Part shown: piece after piece, positions 1 through 6,315 of the stretch
How positions within the stretch are numbered: position 1 is the stretch's first letter
Layout: each line of letters begins with the position of its first letter
Assembly: GCA_016197345.1 (NCBI GenBank)
Contig: JACPVY010000497.1
Span: 1-6,797 of the forward strand
From: Burkholderiales bacterium
GTDB taxonomy: Bacteria > Pseudomonadota > Gammaproteobacteria > Burkholderiales > Burkholderiaceae_D
DNA: 6,797 bases
Direction of reading: 5' to 3'
Notes under the pieces: generated by a model
Database searches by the model: none
The model's input: only the letters and a program-made list of their open reading frames with translations
What the model was told of the DNA's origin: nothing
Translations under genes and position numbers: made by a program

Positions 1-1
1 G

Positions 2-1867
2 AAGTTTAATATCGGCCAGCATGGTTTCCGCCTTTCTTTACCGCTGCATTTTGCTGATGGCGAAAAGCGTGAGATTCGCGTGGTGGATGAAAACGGCGCG
101 CCCTTGGTCGGCAGCCCGCTGAGTATCGCCTGCTATATCCCGAATCATAGCGATACGCCGCAAGCTGAGATCGCGCAGCAGATGTTGCAGTCGCTACAAC
201 GCTATATTCCACGTGGCGTGGCGCTAGATCATTACGAAGATTGGCGACACGCATTCGATTCTGCTGAGCAATTACCCACCCAGTGGCAGCAGATGCCAAC
301 CCAATTGCAGCGAGCGCATATCGCCGTCATTGTGTATGGCGCTGCAGGTCAGCCAGATTCGTCACACTATGAAGCGGCATTGCAGCGTAGTCTGGCGAGT
401 GTGAAGGAGCAACTGGGGGTAAATGCGCGCGCCTTTATCGCTCAGCAAGAATTCCACCAGACGATACAAAGCGTGTTGGAGAGCGAAGCCGAAGCGGTGG
501 TGATGTTGCGCCTAGGTGATAGCCTGAGTCGCGCGGCGCTCGCCCATGCATGGCAAGCGCTAGCGAGTCATGAACCAGCGCTACTGATCTATAGCGATAG
601 CGAACTGGCCTTGCATGGGCAAGCCGCGCGGCCCTGGTTTAAGCCAGCTTGGAATCCAGAATATGCCTATGCCAGCGATTATCCGCTGCATTTGATGCTA
701 GTGAAGAGCGCAGTCTTGCGGCACATACCGTGGCAACAAGCCACCAATGCGGCTGAATTAGCGTGGTGGTTGTTAGCCGCCGCCGCGCGCGCTGAAACCC
801 AACAAGTCGGCAGTATTTTGCATTTGCCCCATGTGCTCTACCGTTTTCATTCGGTAGTGAGCGAAGCGGAACGAGAACAATGCCAGCAAGCGGCCCAAGA
901 TTGTTTGCAGCGGGAAGCGCCTAGCGCGCACCTGCAAGCGATGCCGCAATTTTCTTGTGCTGAAATGACGCCACGTTTGCTCAAACGCCCAACTGCCGCT
1001 GCTTGCCGCGTCAGTTTAATCATTCCCACTCGCGATAATGCCGCCATGCTAGCGCGGGCGATTGATAGCTTGCGTTTGCACACCACATGGCCAGCGCTAG
1101 AAATCATCGTGGTGGATAACGGTTCGCGCGAAGCGGCGACGCTAGCGTATTTTGCGCAATTGCAGCAAAGCGGCATCAAAGTCTTGCCGGCGCCTGGGAT
1201 TTTCAATTTCGCGCGTTTGAATAATCTCGCCGTGGCGGCTGCCGAAGGCGACGTGGTCGGTTTGATTAATAACGATATCGAAGCACTACATAGCAACTGG
1301 CTCGAGAATATGCTTGCGCATTTGTTTGCGCCTGACGTCGCGGTTGTAGGCGCCAAATTACTCTGGCCCAATCGCATGGTGCAACATGGTGGGGTGTTGT
1401 TGGGACCAGGCTACGCAGCCAGCCATTTTGGCAATTATTTGCAAGACGATGATGCAGGGCCGCATGCACGCAATCAAGTGCATATGGAAGTTAGCGCGGT
1501 GACTGCCGCCTGCCTGCTAGTACGCAAAAGCGATTATCTCGCAGTGGGCGGAATGGATGAACAGGCTTTCCCCGTAGCTTTTAATGATGTCGATTTGTGT
1601 CTGAAATTGCGACAAAGCGGGAAACGCATTGTCTGGTGTGCGGATGCTGTTTTACTGCATGCTGAATCGGCGAGCCGTGGTCATGATGATACGGCGCAGA
1701 AAAAGGCGAGGGCGCAGCGTGAGCTTCAACATTTACGCAGCAAATGGGGCGAGATCTTATTGCATGACCCGGTGTATCACCCAAGTTTGAGCTTGGCTAG
1801 CATCGATCACGGCTATCAAACGCTGGCTTTGCCACCGCGCGCCCGTCTAGCACGAACAGCACGCTAG
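2..1867 (+). CDS. Tandem-domain family 2 glycosyltransferase, 5' end outside the window
   Basis: The reading frame is open from base 2 to a TAG at 1865-1867, giving 621 visible residues; the start lies upstream, and the in-frame GTG at 80 is internal. Residues 1-45 (including HGFRLSLP and GSPLSI) resemble the linker of large multidomain glycan transferases. Residues about 105-285 look like a worn GT2 domain: LIYSDSE (195-201), PWFKPAWNPEY (211-221) and LPHVLYRFHS are family hallmarks, but the acidic metal site is poor. Residues about 336-580 form a fuller GT2 domain: SLIIPTRDN, VVDNGS (370-375), LINNDIE at the DXD position (421-427), FNDVDLCLK (527-535) and HAESASRG (551-558). Such enzymes transfer sugars from nucleotide-sugar donors to cell-surface glycans in the cytoplasm. 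It leads the run of glycan genes. Donor and acceptor cannot be read from the sequence. Family assignment is firm. Confidence 0.9.
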   Translation, partial: KFNIGQHGFRLSLPLHFADGEKREIRVVDENGAPLVGSPLSIACYIPNHSDTPQAEIAQQMLQSLQRYIPRGVALDHYEDWRHAFDSAEQLPTQWQQMPTQLQRAHIAVIVYGAAGQPDSSHYEAALQRSLASVKEQLGVNARAFIAQQEFHQTIQSVLESEAEAVVMLRLGDSLSRAALAHAWQALASHEPALLIYSDSELALHGQAARPWFKPAWNPEYAYASDYPLHLMLVKSAVLRHIPWQQATNAAELAWWLLAAAARAETQQVGSILHLPHVLYRFHSVVSEAEREQCQQAAQDCLQREAPSAHLQAMPQFSCAEMTPRLLKRPTAAACRVSLIIPTRDNAAMLARAIDSLRLHTTWPALEIIVVDNGSREAATLAYFAQLQQSGIKVLPAPGIFNFARLNNLAVAAAEGDVVGLINNDIEALHSNWLENMLAHLFAPDVAVVGAKLLWPNRMVQHGGVLLGPGYAASHFGNYLQDDDAGPHARNQVHMEVSAVTAACLLVRKSDYLAVGGMDEQAFPVAFNDVDLCLKLRQSGKRIVWCADAVLLHAESASRGHDDTAQKKARAQRELQHLRSKWGEILLHDPVYHPSLSLASIDHGYQTLALPPRARLARTAR

Positions 1868-1990
1868 CATAGCAATACAGGAAACTTGTCATTTTCACGT
1901 TATAGTTTTACCCCCGCAAGCAATGAAATGCCCAAAAAACGCAGCCATTGCCATATCTGGGAATTTGTTAGAGAGATTGGAAAAGTAACC

Positions 1991-2641
1991 ATGATGCAGA
2001 AAGCACTAGAAGCTACCGTACCAGAAGCAGATAGCCCAGTAGCACCGGCCATGCGCATATTCCTGCACGTCGGTTGCGGCGAAGAGAGGCCAGAGCGCTT
2101 GCCGAAGTTTTTTCGCAAAGAGGGCTGGCGCGAAGTGCGGGTCGATATCGATCCCAAGGTCAAGCCCGATATAGTTGCCAATATTACCGATCTACAGAAA
2201 ATTCGCTCTGGTAGCGTCGATGCGATTTGGTCTTCACATAACATCGAACACTTGCATGCGTTTGAAGTACCGCTAGCGTTTGATGATTTTCGACGGGTGT
2301 TGAAGGATGATGGATTTTTGATGATGACTTTGCCCGATCTGCGGGCGATTGCGCGCCACATCATTGCCGACAACGTCAATGAAGTGTTGTATCAGTCGCA
2401 AGTCGGGCCGATTCGCCCGCTTGATATGCTATTTGGCCATCAGCCTTCGCTAGAGCGTGGCAATCATTTTATGGCGCATCGCACCGGCTTTACTTCAACC
2501 ACGCTGGGCCAAGCCTTGCTTGAGGCGGAATTTGCCGAAGTGCGGGTGCATGAAGGTGGGCGCTGGGATTTGTGGGCGATCGCGACGATGCCACAGACCT
2601 CGCCTGAGATTTTCAATGAAATGGCAGAGATTACGCGATGA
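1991..2641 (+). CDS. Class I SAM-dependent methyltransferase of a glycan gene cluster
   Basis: This 216-residue protein has the Methyltransf_11-like layout. The SAM-binding loop is FLHVGCGEER (residues 24-33), the acidic strand end VDIDP (51-55), the motif after it DAIWSSHNIEHL (77-88), and the strand 5 region LKDDGFLMMTLPDL (104-117). The segment HFMAHRTGF (159-167) is familiar from small methyltransferases encoded next to glycosyltransferases. It probably methylates a sugar or a glycan intermediate; the acceptor is unknown. I chose the ATG at 1991 because GGAA at 1979-1982 sits 8 bases upstream and conserved sequence begins soon after. The frame is also open to an ATG at 1928 and a TTG at 1886, but those extra residues look unconserved and lack good ribosome binding sites. 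The stop overlaps the next start (ATGA), implying translational coupling. Confidence 0.88.
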   Translation: MMQKALEATVPEADSPVAPAMRIFLHVGCGEERPERLPKFFRKEGWREVRVDIDPKVKPDIVANITDLQKIRSGSVDAIWSSHNIEHLHAFEVPLAFDDFRRVLKDDGFLMMTLPDLRAIARHIIADNVNEVLYQSQVGPIRPLDMLFGHQPSLERGNHFMAHRTGFTSTTLGQALLEAEFAEVRVHEGGRWDLWAIATMPQTSPEIFNEMAEITR

Positions 2642-3837
2642 AGTATTTGTTTATCCATCAAAATTTCCCTGGGCAATTCATTCATCTGTCGCAAAAACTG
2701 GCGGCCGACACAAAAAATCAAGTCGTTGCACTCAGTATTCACAAATTACCTGTGCCGCAAGGGGTGCAGTTGCGCTGCTATAGCATGCTGCGTCCGGCGG
2801 CACCGGAAACCCATCCATTGCTGTTGGATATGGAAGCCAAGGTCTTGCGTGGCGAAGCCTGCGCTAGCGCGGCTTTACAGCTCAAACGCGAAGGTTTTGT
2901 GCCAGATATCATCATCGCTCACCCCGGTTGGGGCGAAACCCTGTTTATCAAAGATGTTTTCCCGCACGCAAAAATTGTCGTCTATTGCGAGTTTTATTAC
3001 GCAGCAGAAGGGCGCGATGTCGGCTTTGATGCGGAAATTCCCGCCATGACGTTTCAAGGGCGCTGTGGCTTGCGCTTGAAAAACACCATCAATTTGCACG
3101 CTTTGCAAATCGCCGATGCCGCCATTTCGCCTACGCAATGGCAAAAATCGACTTATCCAGAGTGGGCGCAAGATAAGATACAAGTGATACACGATGGCAT
3201 TTTTTTGGAGCGTTTGCAGCCCGATCCCAAAGCCAAAATCATGCTGGGCAAAGAAGGCCATCTGCGCGAATTCAAGCCCGGTAGCGAAGTATTGACGTAT
3301 TTAGCACGCAATTTGGAAGCAGTGCGTGGTTTTCATATTTTCATGCGTACGCTACCGAAAATCTTGCAGCAGCGGCCACAGGCGCGGGTCGTGATTGTTG
3401 GCGGCGATGATGTCAGCTATGGCGGTAAAGCGCCGGGCAATATTAGCTGGCGCAATTACATGATGGAAGAATTGCAAGGGCAGTTGGATCTCGAACGGAT
3501 TCATTTCGTCGGCAAAATCCCCTATGGCACCTATTTGCAATTGCTACAAATCACCAAAGTCCACGCTTATTTAACGACGCCATTTGTGTTGTCATGGTCG
3601 TTTTTAGAAACGGCCATGAGCGGCGCCCCCGTGATCGCTTCCAATACGCCGCCAGTGGCAGAATTTGCCGAGGAATTAGGCGTGCCCATGGTGGACTTTT
3701 TCGATGTCGATGGCTTTGCCGAACAGATCAGCGCTAAATTAGCCGCCAAACCTGCTAAGCGCCGTGTCAAACGCTTAGAAAAGGTGGAAATGCAATATTG
3801 CTTAGCGCAGCAAATCAAGCTCTTGCATAGCTTATGA
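2638..3837 (+). CDS. GT4-type glycosyltransferase (GT-B fold)
   Basis: This complete 399-residue retaining-type glycosyltransferase has two Rossmann-like halves. The N-terminal half starts FIHQNFPGQF (residues 5-14) and contains IIIAHPGWGETLF (91-103) and VVYCEFYYAAEGRDVGF (114-130), typical of a Glyco_trans_4-like acceptor domain. The C-terminal half has the nucleotide-sugar region: YLARNLEAVRGFHIF (221-235), VVIVGGDD (251-258), IHFVGKIPY (288-296), and PFVLSWSFLETAMSGAPVIAS (315-335). The family E-x7-E motif keeps the second glutamate (E324), but the first position is F316. It probably acts at the cytoplasmic membrane face, adding a sugar to a lipid- or protein-linked glycan. Its ATG overlaps the methyltransferase TGA by 4 bp and only a weak GAGA (2627-2630) precedes it, so translation is probably coupled. 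The sugar specificity is unknown. Confidence 0.92.
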   Translation: MKYLFIHQNFPGQFIHLSQKLAADTKNQVVALSIHKLPVPQGVQLRCYSMLRPAAPETHPLLLDMEAKVLRGEACASAALQLKREGFVPDIIIAHPGWGETLFIKDVFPHAKIVVYCEFYYAAEGRDVGFDAEIPAMTFQGRCGLRLKNTINLHALQIADAAISPTQWQKSTYPEWAQDKIQVIHDGIFLERLQPDPKAKIMLGKEGHLREFKPGSEVLTYLARNLEAVRGFHIFMRTLPKILQQRPQARVVIVGGDDVSYGGKAPGNISWRNYMMEELQGQLDLERIHFVGKIPYGTYLQLLQITKVHAYLTTPFVLSWSFLETAMSGAPVIASNTPPVAEFAEELGVPMVDFFDVDGFAEQISAKLAAKPAKRRVKRLEKVEMQYCLAQQIKLLHSL

Positions 3838-3863
3838 GGTGTTACAGCCCCAAGAAAATTAGC

Positions 3864-3868
3864 GAGGA
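3864..3868 (+). promoter_or_regulatory. Ribosome binding site deciding a TTG start
   Basis: GAGGA lies 6 bases before the TTG at 3875. No ATG in this frame has a comparable site until well inside the first membrane segment (the first candidates are near 3929). This supports the TTG as the real start of the membrane protein gene. Confidence 0.7.
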
Positions 3869-3874
3869 ATTCCA

Positions 3875-4717
3875 TTGATCATCAATATTCTTGTGTTGCT
3901 GCTGTTATTGCCTTGGCCTTTGATCGTCATGATGTCGCCGATGTTGATTGCAGCGCCGGCGGCGGTCGATAGGCGTAGCAATTTGTTGATGGTCAGCGCG
4001 ATGGCCTTGTATCCTTTCTTTTTCGCCCTGCTGTTTTATGCGGCGCAGCGCCCATTTTTCGGGATTTCTGCCAACACTTGTTTAGCCATTAGTGCGCTCT
4101 GTTGCGGCATTTTGTTCGTCTTGTACGGGTTGCCACGCATGCTGTGGAATAATTTTCGCGGCATTGCTAACGAAGGCTATTTTGCGACGCGCCGTGCGGT
4201 GTATTTGAATGGCAAACGCATCGCTAAAGCCCAGCCAGCGAGCTTTCGCCAACCCGTCAAAATGTTTTCGCCCTATGCGCGCGACGCCGAACGAGTTTTT
4301 TTCAAGACTACCGTTCTGGCTGGTGCAGATGCGGGCAGCTTTATCGATTTAGGCGACGATTTTGCCAAGGATGCGACGACAGTCTTTTTCCGGGGCAAAG
4401 TATTATTGCTCGATACTGAAAGCAAACGTGCCGCTGACGCTAGTAGCTTCGCCCGTGTGCCAAGACTGAAAGTGCCGGGCGAGCAAGAAATCGATGCCTT
4501 TGCGCGTGATTTTTTCCGCGATAGCACAGGCTTGTATTGGCTGAAGAGATGGCAACGCGATCAGATCGTCAAATTGGAGGTGGCCGATGCGCAGAGTTTT
4601 ATCGTGCTAAGCGGGGGCTATGCGAAGGACAAGCAGCAGGTGTATCAGCTCGATGAGCGCGCCTACCAAATCAGTGTCGTCGCAGGAGCAGATCCAGCGA
4701 GCTTTAGGCCAGACTAG
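3875..4717 (+). CDS. Membrane protein with five DKNYY-type repeats
   Basis: This 280-residue protein has two parts. Residues 1-88 contain three hydrophobic segments (about 2-28, 38-58 and 66-86), so it is an inner-membrane protein. Residues 100-278 hold five copies of a repeat of the form aromatic-A-K/R-D, then V/Y-aromatic, then A-x-x-x-SF, as in the DKNYY family. The copies run about 102-124, 134-156, 163-192, 214-242 and 249-277; the best is YAKDKQQVY followed by GADPASF. The first copy is weakest and has lost the aspartate. The protein ends three residues after the last repeat. The function of DKNYY proteins is not established to my knowledge. Arginines after segments 1 and 3 suggest the repeats face the cytoplasm, but this is a weak inference. 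It follows the glycosyltransferase gene by 37 bp without a terminator, so it is probably co-transcribed with the glycan genes. Confidence 0.85.
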   Translation: MIINILVLLLLLPWPLIVMMSPMLIAAPAAVDRRSNLLMVSAMALYPFFFALLFYAAQRPFFGISANTCLAISALCCGILFVLYGLPRMLWNNFRGIANEGYFATRRAVYLNGKRIAKAQPASFRQPVKMFSPYARDAERVFFKTTVLAGADAGSFIDLGDDFAKDATTVFFRGKVLLLDTESKRAADASSFARVPRLKVPGEQEIDAFARDFFRDSTGLYWLKRWQRDQIVKLEVADAQSFIVLSGGYAKDKQQVYQLDERAYQISVVAGADPASFRPD

Positions 4718-4749
4718 TGCGAGGGTGCTGCTAAGCTAGCGGGAGATGT

Positions 4750-4779
4750 AAAAAAGGCCGGAAAGTCCGGCCTTTTTTT
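4750..4779. terminator. Bidirectional intrinsic terminator between convergent genes
   Basis: A perfect stem GGCCGGA (4756-4762) and TCCGGCC (4766-4772) encloses a 3-base loop. A run of A precedes it (4750-4755) and seven T follow (4773-4779), so the structure works on both strands. It lies 32 bp after the membrane-protein stop and 15 bp beyond the nlpC/P60 stop on the other strand, and should end both transcripts. Confidence 0.95.
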
Positions 4780-4794
4780 ATTGGTAGCGCTGTC

Positions 4795-5412
4795 TTATTT
4801 GTTTTCTTTGGCAGGATCTTCGATCCGGCGCGCACCTTCGAAGCGTTGCTTCCAGTACGACAAATCCATGCTTTCAATCCGCACTTGACCGCCAGCAGAA
4901 GGCGAGTGGATGAATTTATTGTCGCCCAAATAAATGCCGACATGCGAAAAACCACGGCGCAAAGTGTTATAAAACACCAAATCGCCTGGCTGTAAATCTT
5001 GTTGGGTAATTTGTTTGCCGACGCGGCTGATTTCTGAAGCGGTACGTGGCAGGCTAGCGCCCCATGCTTCTTTGAATACGTGGCGGACTAAACCGCTACA
5101 ATCGAGACCGCTTTCTGGCACATTGCCACCTAAGCGGTAATTGATGCCTATCATGCCCATCGCTTGCAATACGAGCTCAGAAGCGCGGCTAGTCAGGTCT
5201 TGTAATTTGCCGAGCGGCTTAGCATCAAGATTGGCGCTATTTGCGGCTGCCATCGCTTGAGCGGCGGCGAGGGCGGAGCGGGGGAATTCTGCTTGAGTTT
5301 CGTAGGCGAGTAGCTGGGTGCTGACGCAGAGTGAGGCTAGCAAGAAGGCTAGTCGTTTGCGCGTGCGGCTGGCTGGCCATAGCGAGAGGAGTTTCCGGCT
5401 GTTATTTGTCAT
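4795..5412 (-). CDS. Exported NlpC/P60 (C40) cell-wall endopeptidase
   Basis: This 205-residue protein has a basic N-terminus (SRTRKR) and a hydrophobic stretch LAFLLASLCVSTQLLA (residues 21-36), a Sec-type signal peptide probably cut after LLA. A short linker of about 45 residues leads into a C-terminal NlpC/P60 domain. The catalytic cysteine is in GLDCSGLV (C105), the histidine in FSHVGIYLG (H157), and the third polar residue is the histidine of KFIHSPS (H169). LPRTASEIS and QPGDLVFY are further family signatures. Such enzymes cleave peptide stems of peptidoglycan, usually the D-Glu to diamino acid bond, in the periplasm. No SH3 or LysM domain is visible. I chose the ATG at 5412 because AAAAGGG lies 8 bases upstream and a signal peptide follows. 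The frame is open 80 codons further upstream, but that region contains the promoter. It is transcribed alone and converges on the glycan operon. Confidence 0.93.
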   Translation of the reverse strand: MTNNSRKLLSLWPASRTRKRLAFLLASLCVSTQLLAYETQAEFPRSALAAAQAMAAANSANLDAKPLGKLQDLTSRASELVLQAMGMIGINYRLGGNVPESGLDCSGLVRHVFKEAWGASLPRTASEISRVGKQITQQDLQPGDLVFYNTLRRGFSHVGIYLGDNKFIHSPSAGGQVRIESMDLSYWKQRFEGARRIEDPAKENK

Positions 5413-5443
5413 TGTTGCAACCCTTTTCCGACAGACTTTTCGA

Positions 5444-5472
5444 ACTGTAAGCGAATGTGACGCTTCTGTCAA
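5444..5472 (-). promoter_or_regulatory. Sigma70 promoter of the NlpC/P60 gene
   Basis: Read on the minus strand, a perfect TTGACA (5467-5472) is followed by a 17-base spacer and TACAGT (5444-5449). The expected transcript start is near 5437, leaving a leader of about 25 nt with the ribosome binding site at 5421-5427. TGAC and GTCA half-sites (5458-5461 and 5468-5471) flank the upstream spacer edge and the -35, but they are short enough to be chance. Confidence 0.75.
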
Positions 5473-5610
5473 AATAAAATTCCAAATTTCTGCAATTGTC
5501 GTGATTTTTACGCTTTCTTTTGCGCTACTTGGTGATATTATCTTTCTTCTGGGCAAATATTTACCTCTCTTCCCCCACGTAGTCAATTCTTCATATCCAA
5601 CGCTCCACGC

Positions 5611-5640
5611 TGCACCAGAGCGGCGCGACTCGCGTACAAT
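5611..5640 (+). promoter_or_regulatory. Possible promoter of the GlcG/HbpS-like gene
   Basis: TACAAT (5635-5640) matches the -10 consensus at five of six positions and would start transcription about 20 nt before the gene. The -35 candidate TGCACC (5611-5616, spacer 18) is weak. A small inverted repeat, CGCGA-C-TCGCG (5624-5634), abuts the -10 inside the spacer and could bind a regulator. A second -10-like TATTAT at 5536-5541 lacks a good -35. Confidence 0.4.
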
Positions 5641-5669
5641 TCCTTTTCCCATTTTTGAAGGAACGCATG

Positions 5670-6077
5670 ATGCAAACCAAACCTGTTCTATGCCTAGAAG
5701 ACGTGAAAAAAATCGCCGCTGGCGCTGAAAGTTTTGCGCTCGCCCACCATTGGCCGGTGGTGATTGCGATTGTCGATGCGGGTGGCCATTTGCTTTGGCT
5801 GCAGCGTCTCGATGGCGTCGCCCCGATTTCAGCGCATATTGCCCCCGCTAAAGCGAACACCGCTGCATTGGGCTGCCGTGAGAGCAAAACCTATGAAGAA
5901 ACGATCAATAACGGCCGCTACTCGTTTTTGAGCGTGCCTATGCTAGAAGGCATGTTAGAGGGCGGCGTGCCGATTATGGTCGATGGTCATTGCGTCGGCG
6001 CGGTTGGTGTCTCTGGTGTGAAATCGGCTGAAGATGCGCAAATCGCGAAGGCTGGGATTGCCGCGCTAGGTCTGTAA
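5670..6077 (+). CDS. GlcG/HbpS-like (DUF336) small protein
   Basis: This 135-residue protein fits the usual length and pattern of the GlcG/HbpS family (PF03928). Hallmarks are LEDVKKIAAGAE (residues 9-20), VVIAIVDAGGHLLWLQRLDG (30-49), the alanine-rich IAPAKANTAAL (57-67), SFLSVPMLEGMLEGGVPI (85-102) and the C-terminal VGAVGVSGVKSAEDAQIAKAGI (109-130). HbpS of Streptomyces binds heme, and GlcG sits in glycolate-use operons, but the role of most members is unknown, and no signal peptide is seen here, so it is probably cytosolic. I prefer the ATG at 5670 because AAGGA (5658-5662) lies 7 bases away; the adjacent ATG at 5667 would add one methionine. It is divergent from the NlpC/P60 gene and stands before carA, which has its own promoter. 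Neither neighbour reveals a pathway. Confidence 0.88.
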   Translation: MQTKPVLCLEDVKKIAAGAESFALAHHWPVVIAIVDAGGHLLWLQRLDGVAPISAHIAPAKANTAALGCRESKTYEETINNGRYSFLSVPMLEGMLEGGVPIMVDGHCVGAVGVSGVKSAEDAQIAKAGIAALGL

Positions 6078-6118
6078 TCGGCAACTGTACTGGTATTTCT
6101 CGCACATTACGCGTTTTC

Positions 6119-6130
6119 CACAGCGCTGTG
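6119..6130. repeat. 12-bp perfect palindrome upstream of the carA -35
   Basis: CACAGCGCTGTG reads the same on both strands. It ends 4 bp before the TTGCCA -35 element, a usual place for an activator or repressor site. It has no T-run after it, so it is not a convincing terminator for the gene on its left. Confidence 0.6.
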
Positions 6131-6134
6131 CGGA

Positions 6135-6164
6135 TTGCCAGTAACAAGTGTTACGCGCTATAAT
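6135..6164 (+). promoter_or_regulatory. Promoter of carA (probably carAB)
   Basis: TTGCCA (6135-6140) and a perfect TATAAT (6159-6164) are separated by 18 bases. The predicted transcript start is near 6171, giving an untranslated leader of about 145 nt before the carA TTG. The spacer holds the palindrome GTAACA-AG-TGTTAC (6141-6154), so a protein bound there would cover the space between -35 and -10. Confidence 0.8.
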
Positions 6165-6205
6165 CCGAAGGTTTGGCCCTTCTAACACCAATCGTAGCGC
6201 GTAAC
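6150..6205. repeat. 11-bp perfect inverted repeat overlapping the carA -10 region
   Basis: GTTACGCGCTA (6150-6160) and TAGCGCGTAAC (6195-6205) are exact reverse complements, 34 bp apart. The left arm runs into the -10 element and lies upstream of the predicted transcript start, so the pair cannot form an RNA hairpin from this promoter; a DNA operator pair is the simpler reading. The core TTACGCG recurs in direct orientation at 6107-6113. Confidence 0.6.
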
Positions 6206-6315
6206 CACGAACACCCCTGACCTGCTGTCAACCAAACTTGCTGGCCTAACTTGGGCCGTAGCGAATGGCGTAGGCAGGCGTGGCGCGACTGCGGTAATAC
6301 TTTCAGGAGTTGCCC
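6171..6315 (+). promoter_or_regulatory. Untranslated leader of carA with alternative helices
   Basis: The predicted leader is about 145 nt without a credible leader peptide. One fold pairs AGGTTTGG (6169-6176) with CCAAACTT (6232-6239, one GU pair), directly stacked on a hairpin pairing GCT-GGCC (6240-6246) with GGCC-GT-AGC (6254-6262). A competing helix pairs GGCCC (6175-6179) with GGGCC (6253-6257) and excludes both. No T-run terminator is present. The helices are drawn by eye, and regulation is an inference. Confidence 0.35.
6305..6309 (+). promoter_or_regulatory. Ribosome binding site deciding the carA TTG start
   Basis: AGGAG lies 6 bases before the TTG at 6316. A second in-frame TTG at 6310 directly abuts the site and is too close to be used. 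Confidence 0.75.

Noticed and set aside
847..1377. A 176-residue minus-strand reading frame within the glycosyltransferase gene
   Set aside because: It lies wholly opposite the conserved GT2 domain, has no recognisable motif, and looks like the shadow of a GC-skewed coding frame.
1886..1906. A promoter before the methyltransferase made of TTGTCA and TATAGT
   Set aside because: The two hexamers are only 9 bases apart, and at the proper distance neither has a partner.
1886..1990. A longer methyltransferase start at the TTG 1886 or ATG 1928
   Set aside because: Neither has a convincing ribosome binding site, and the added residues do not look like part of a methyltransferase; the ATG at 1991 does better on both counts.
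5413..5652. An 80-codon upstream extension of the NlpC/P60 reading frame
   Set aside because: It would bury the signal peptide inside the protein and runs through a near-consensus promoter. The ATG at 5412 has a good ribosome binding site and is followed at once by a signal peptide.
5318..5728. A 136-residue plus-strand reading frame across the nlpC/hbpS divergent region
   Set aside because: It overlaps the start of the NlpC/P60 gene, the promoters and the start of the GlcG/HbpS-like gene, and its composition is not protein-like.
6119..6130. The palindrome after the GlcG/HbpS-like gene as its transcription terminator
   Set aside because: It has no loop or T-run and sits directly before the carA -35, so an operator is the better reading.
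6171..6315. A guanidine-II (mini-ykkC) riboswitch or a leader peptide before carA
   Set aside because: There is no pair of hairpins with ACGR loops. The only short start codons give peptides of two to five residues without a ribosome binding site.
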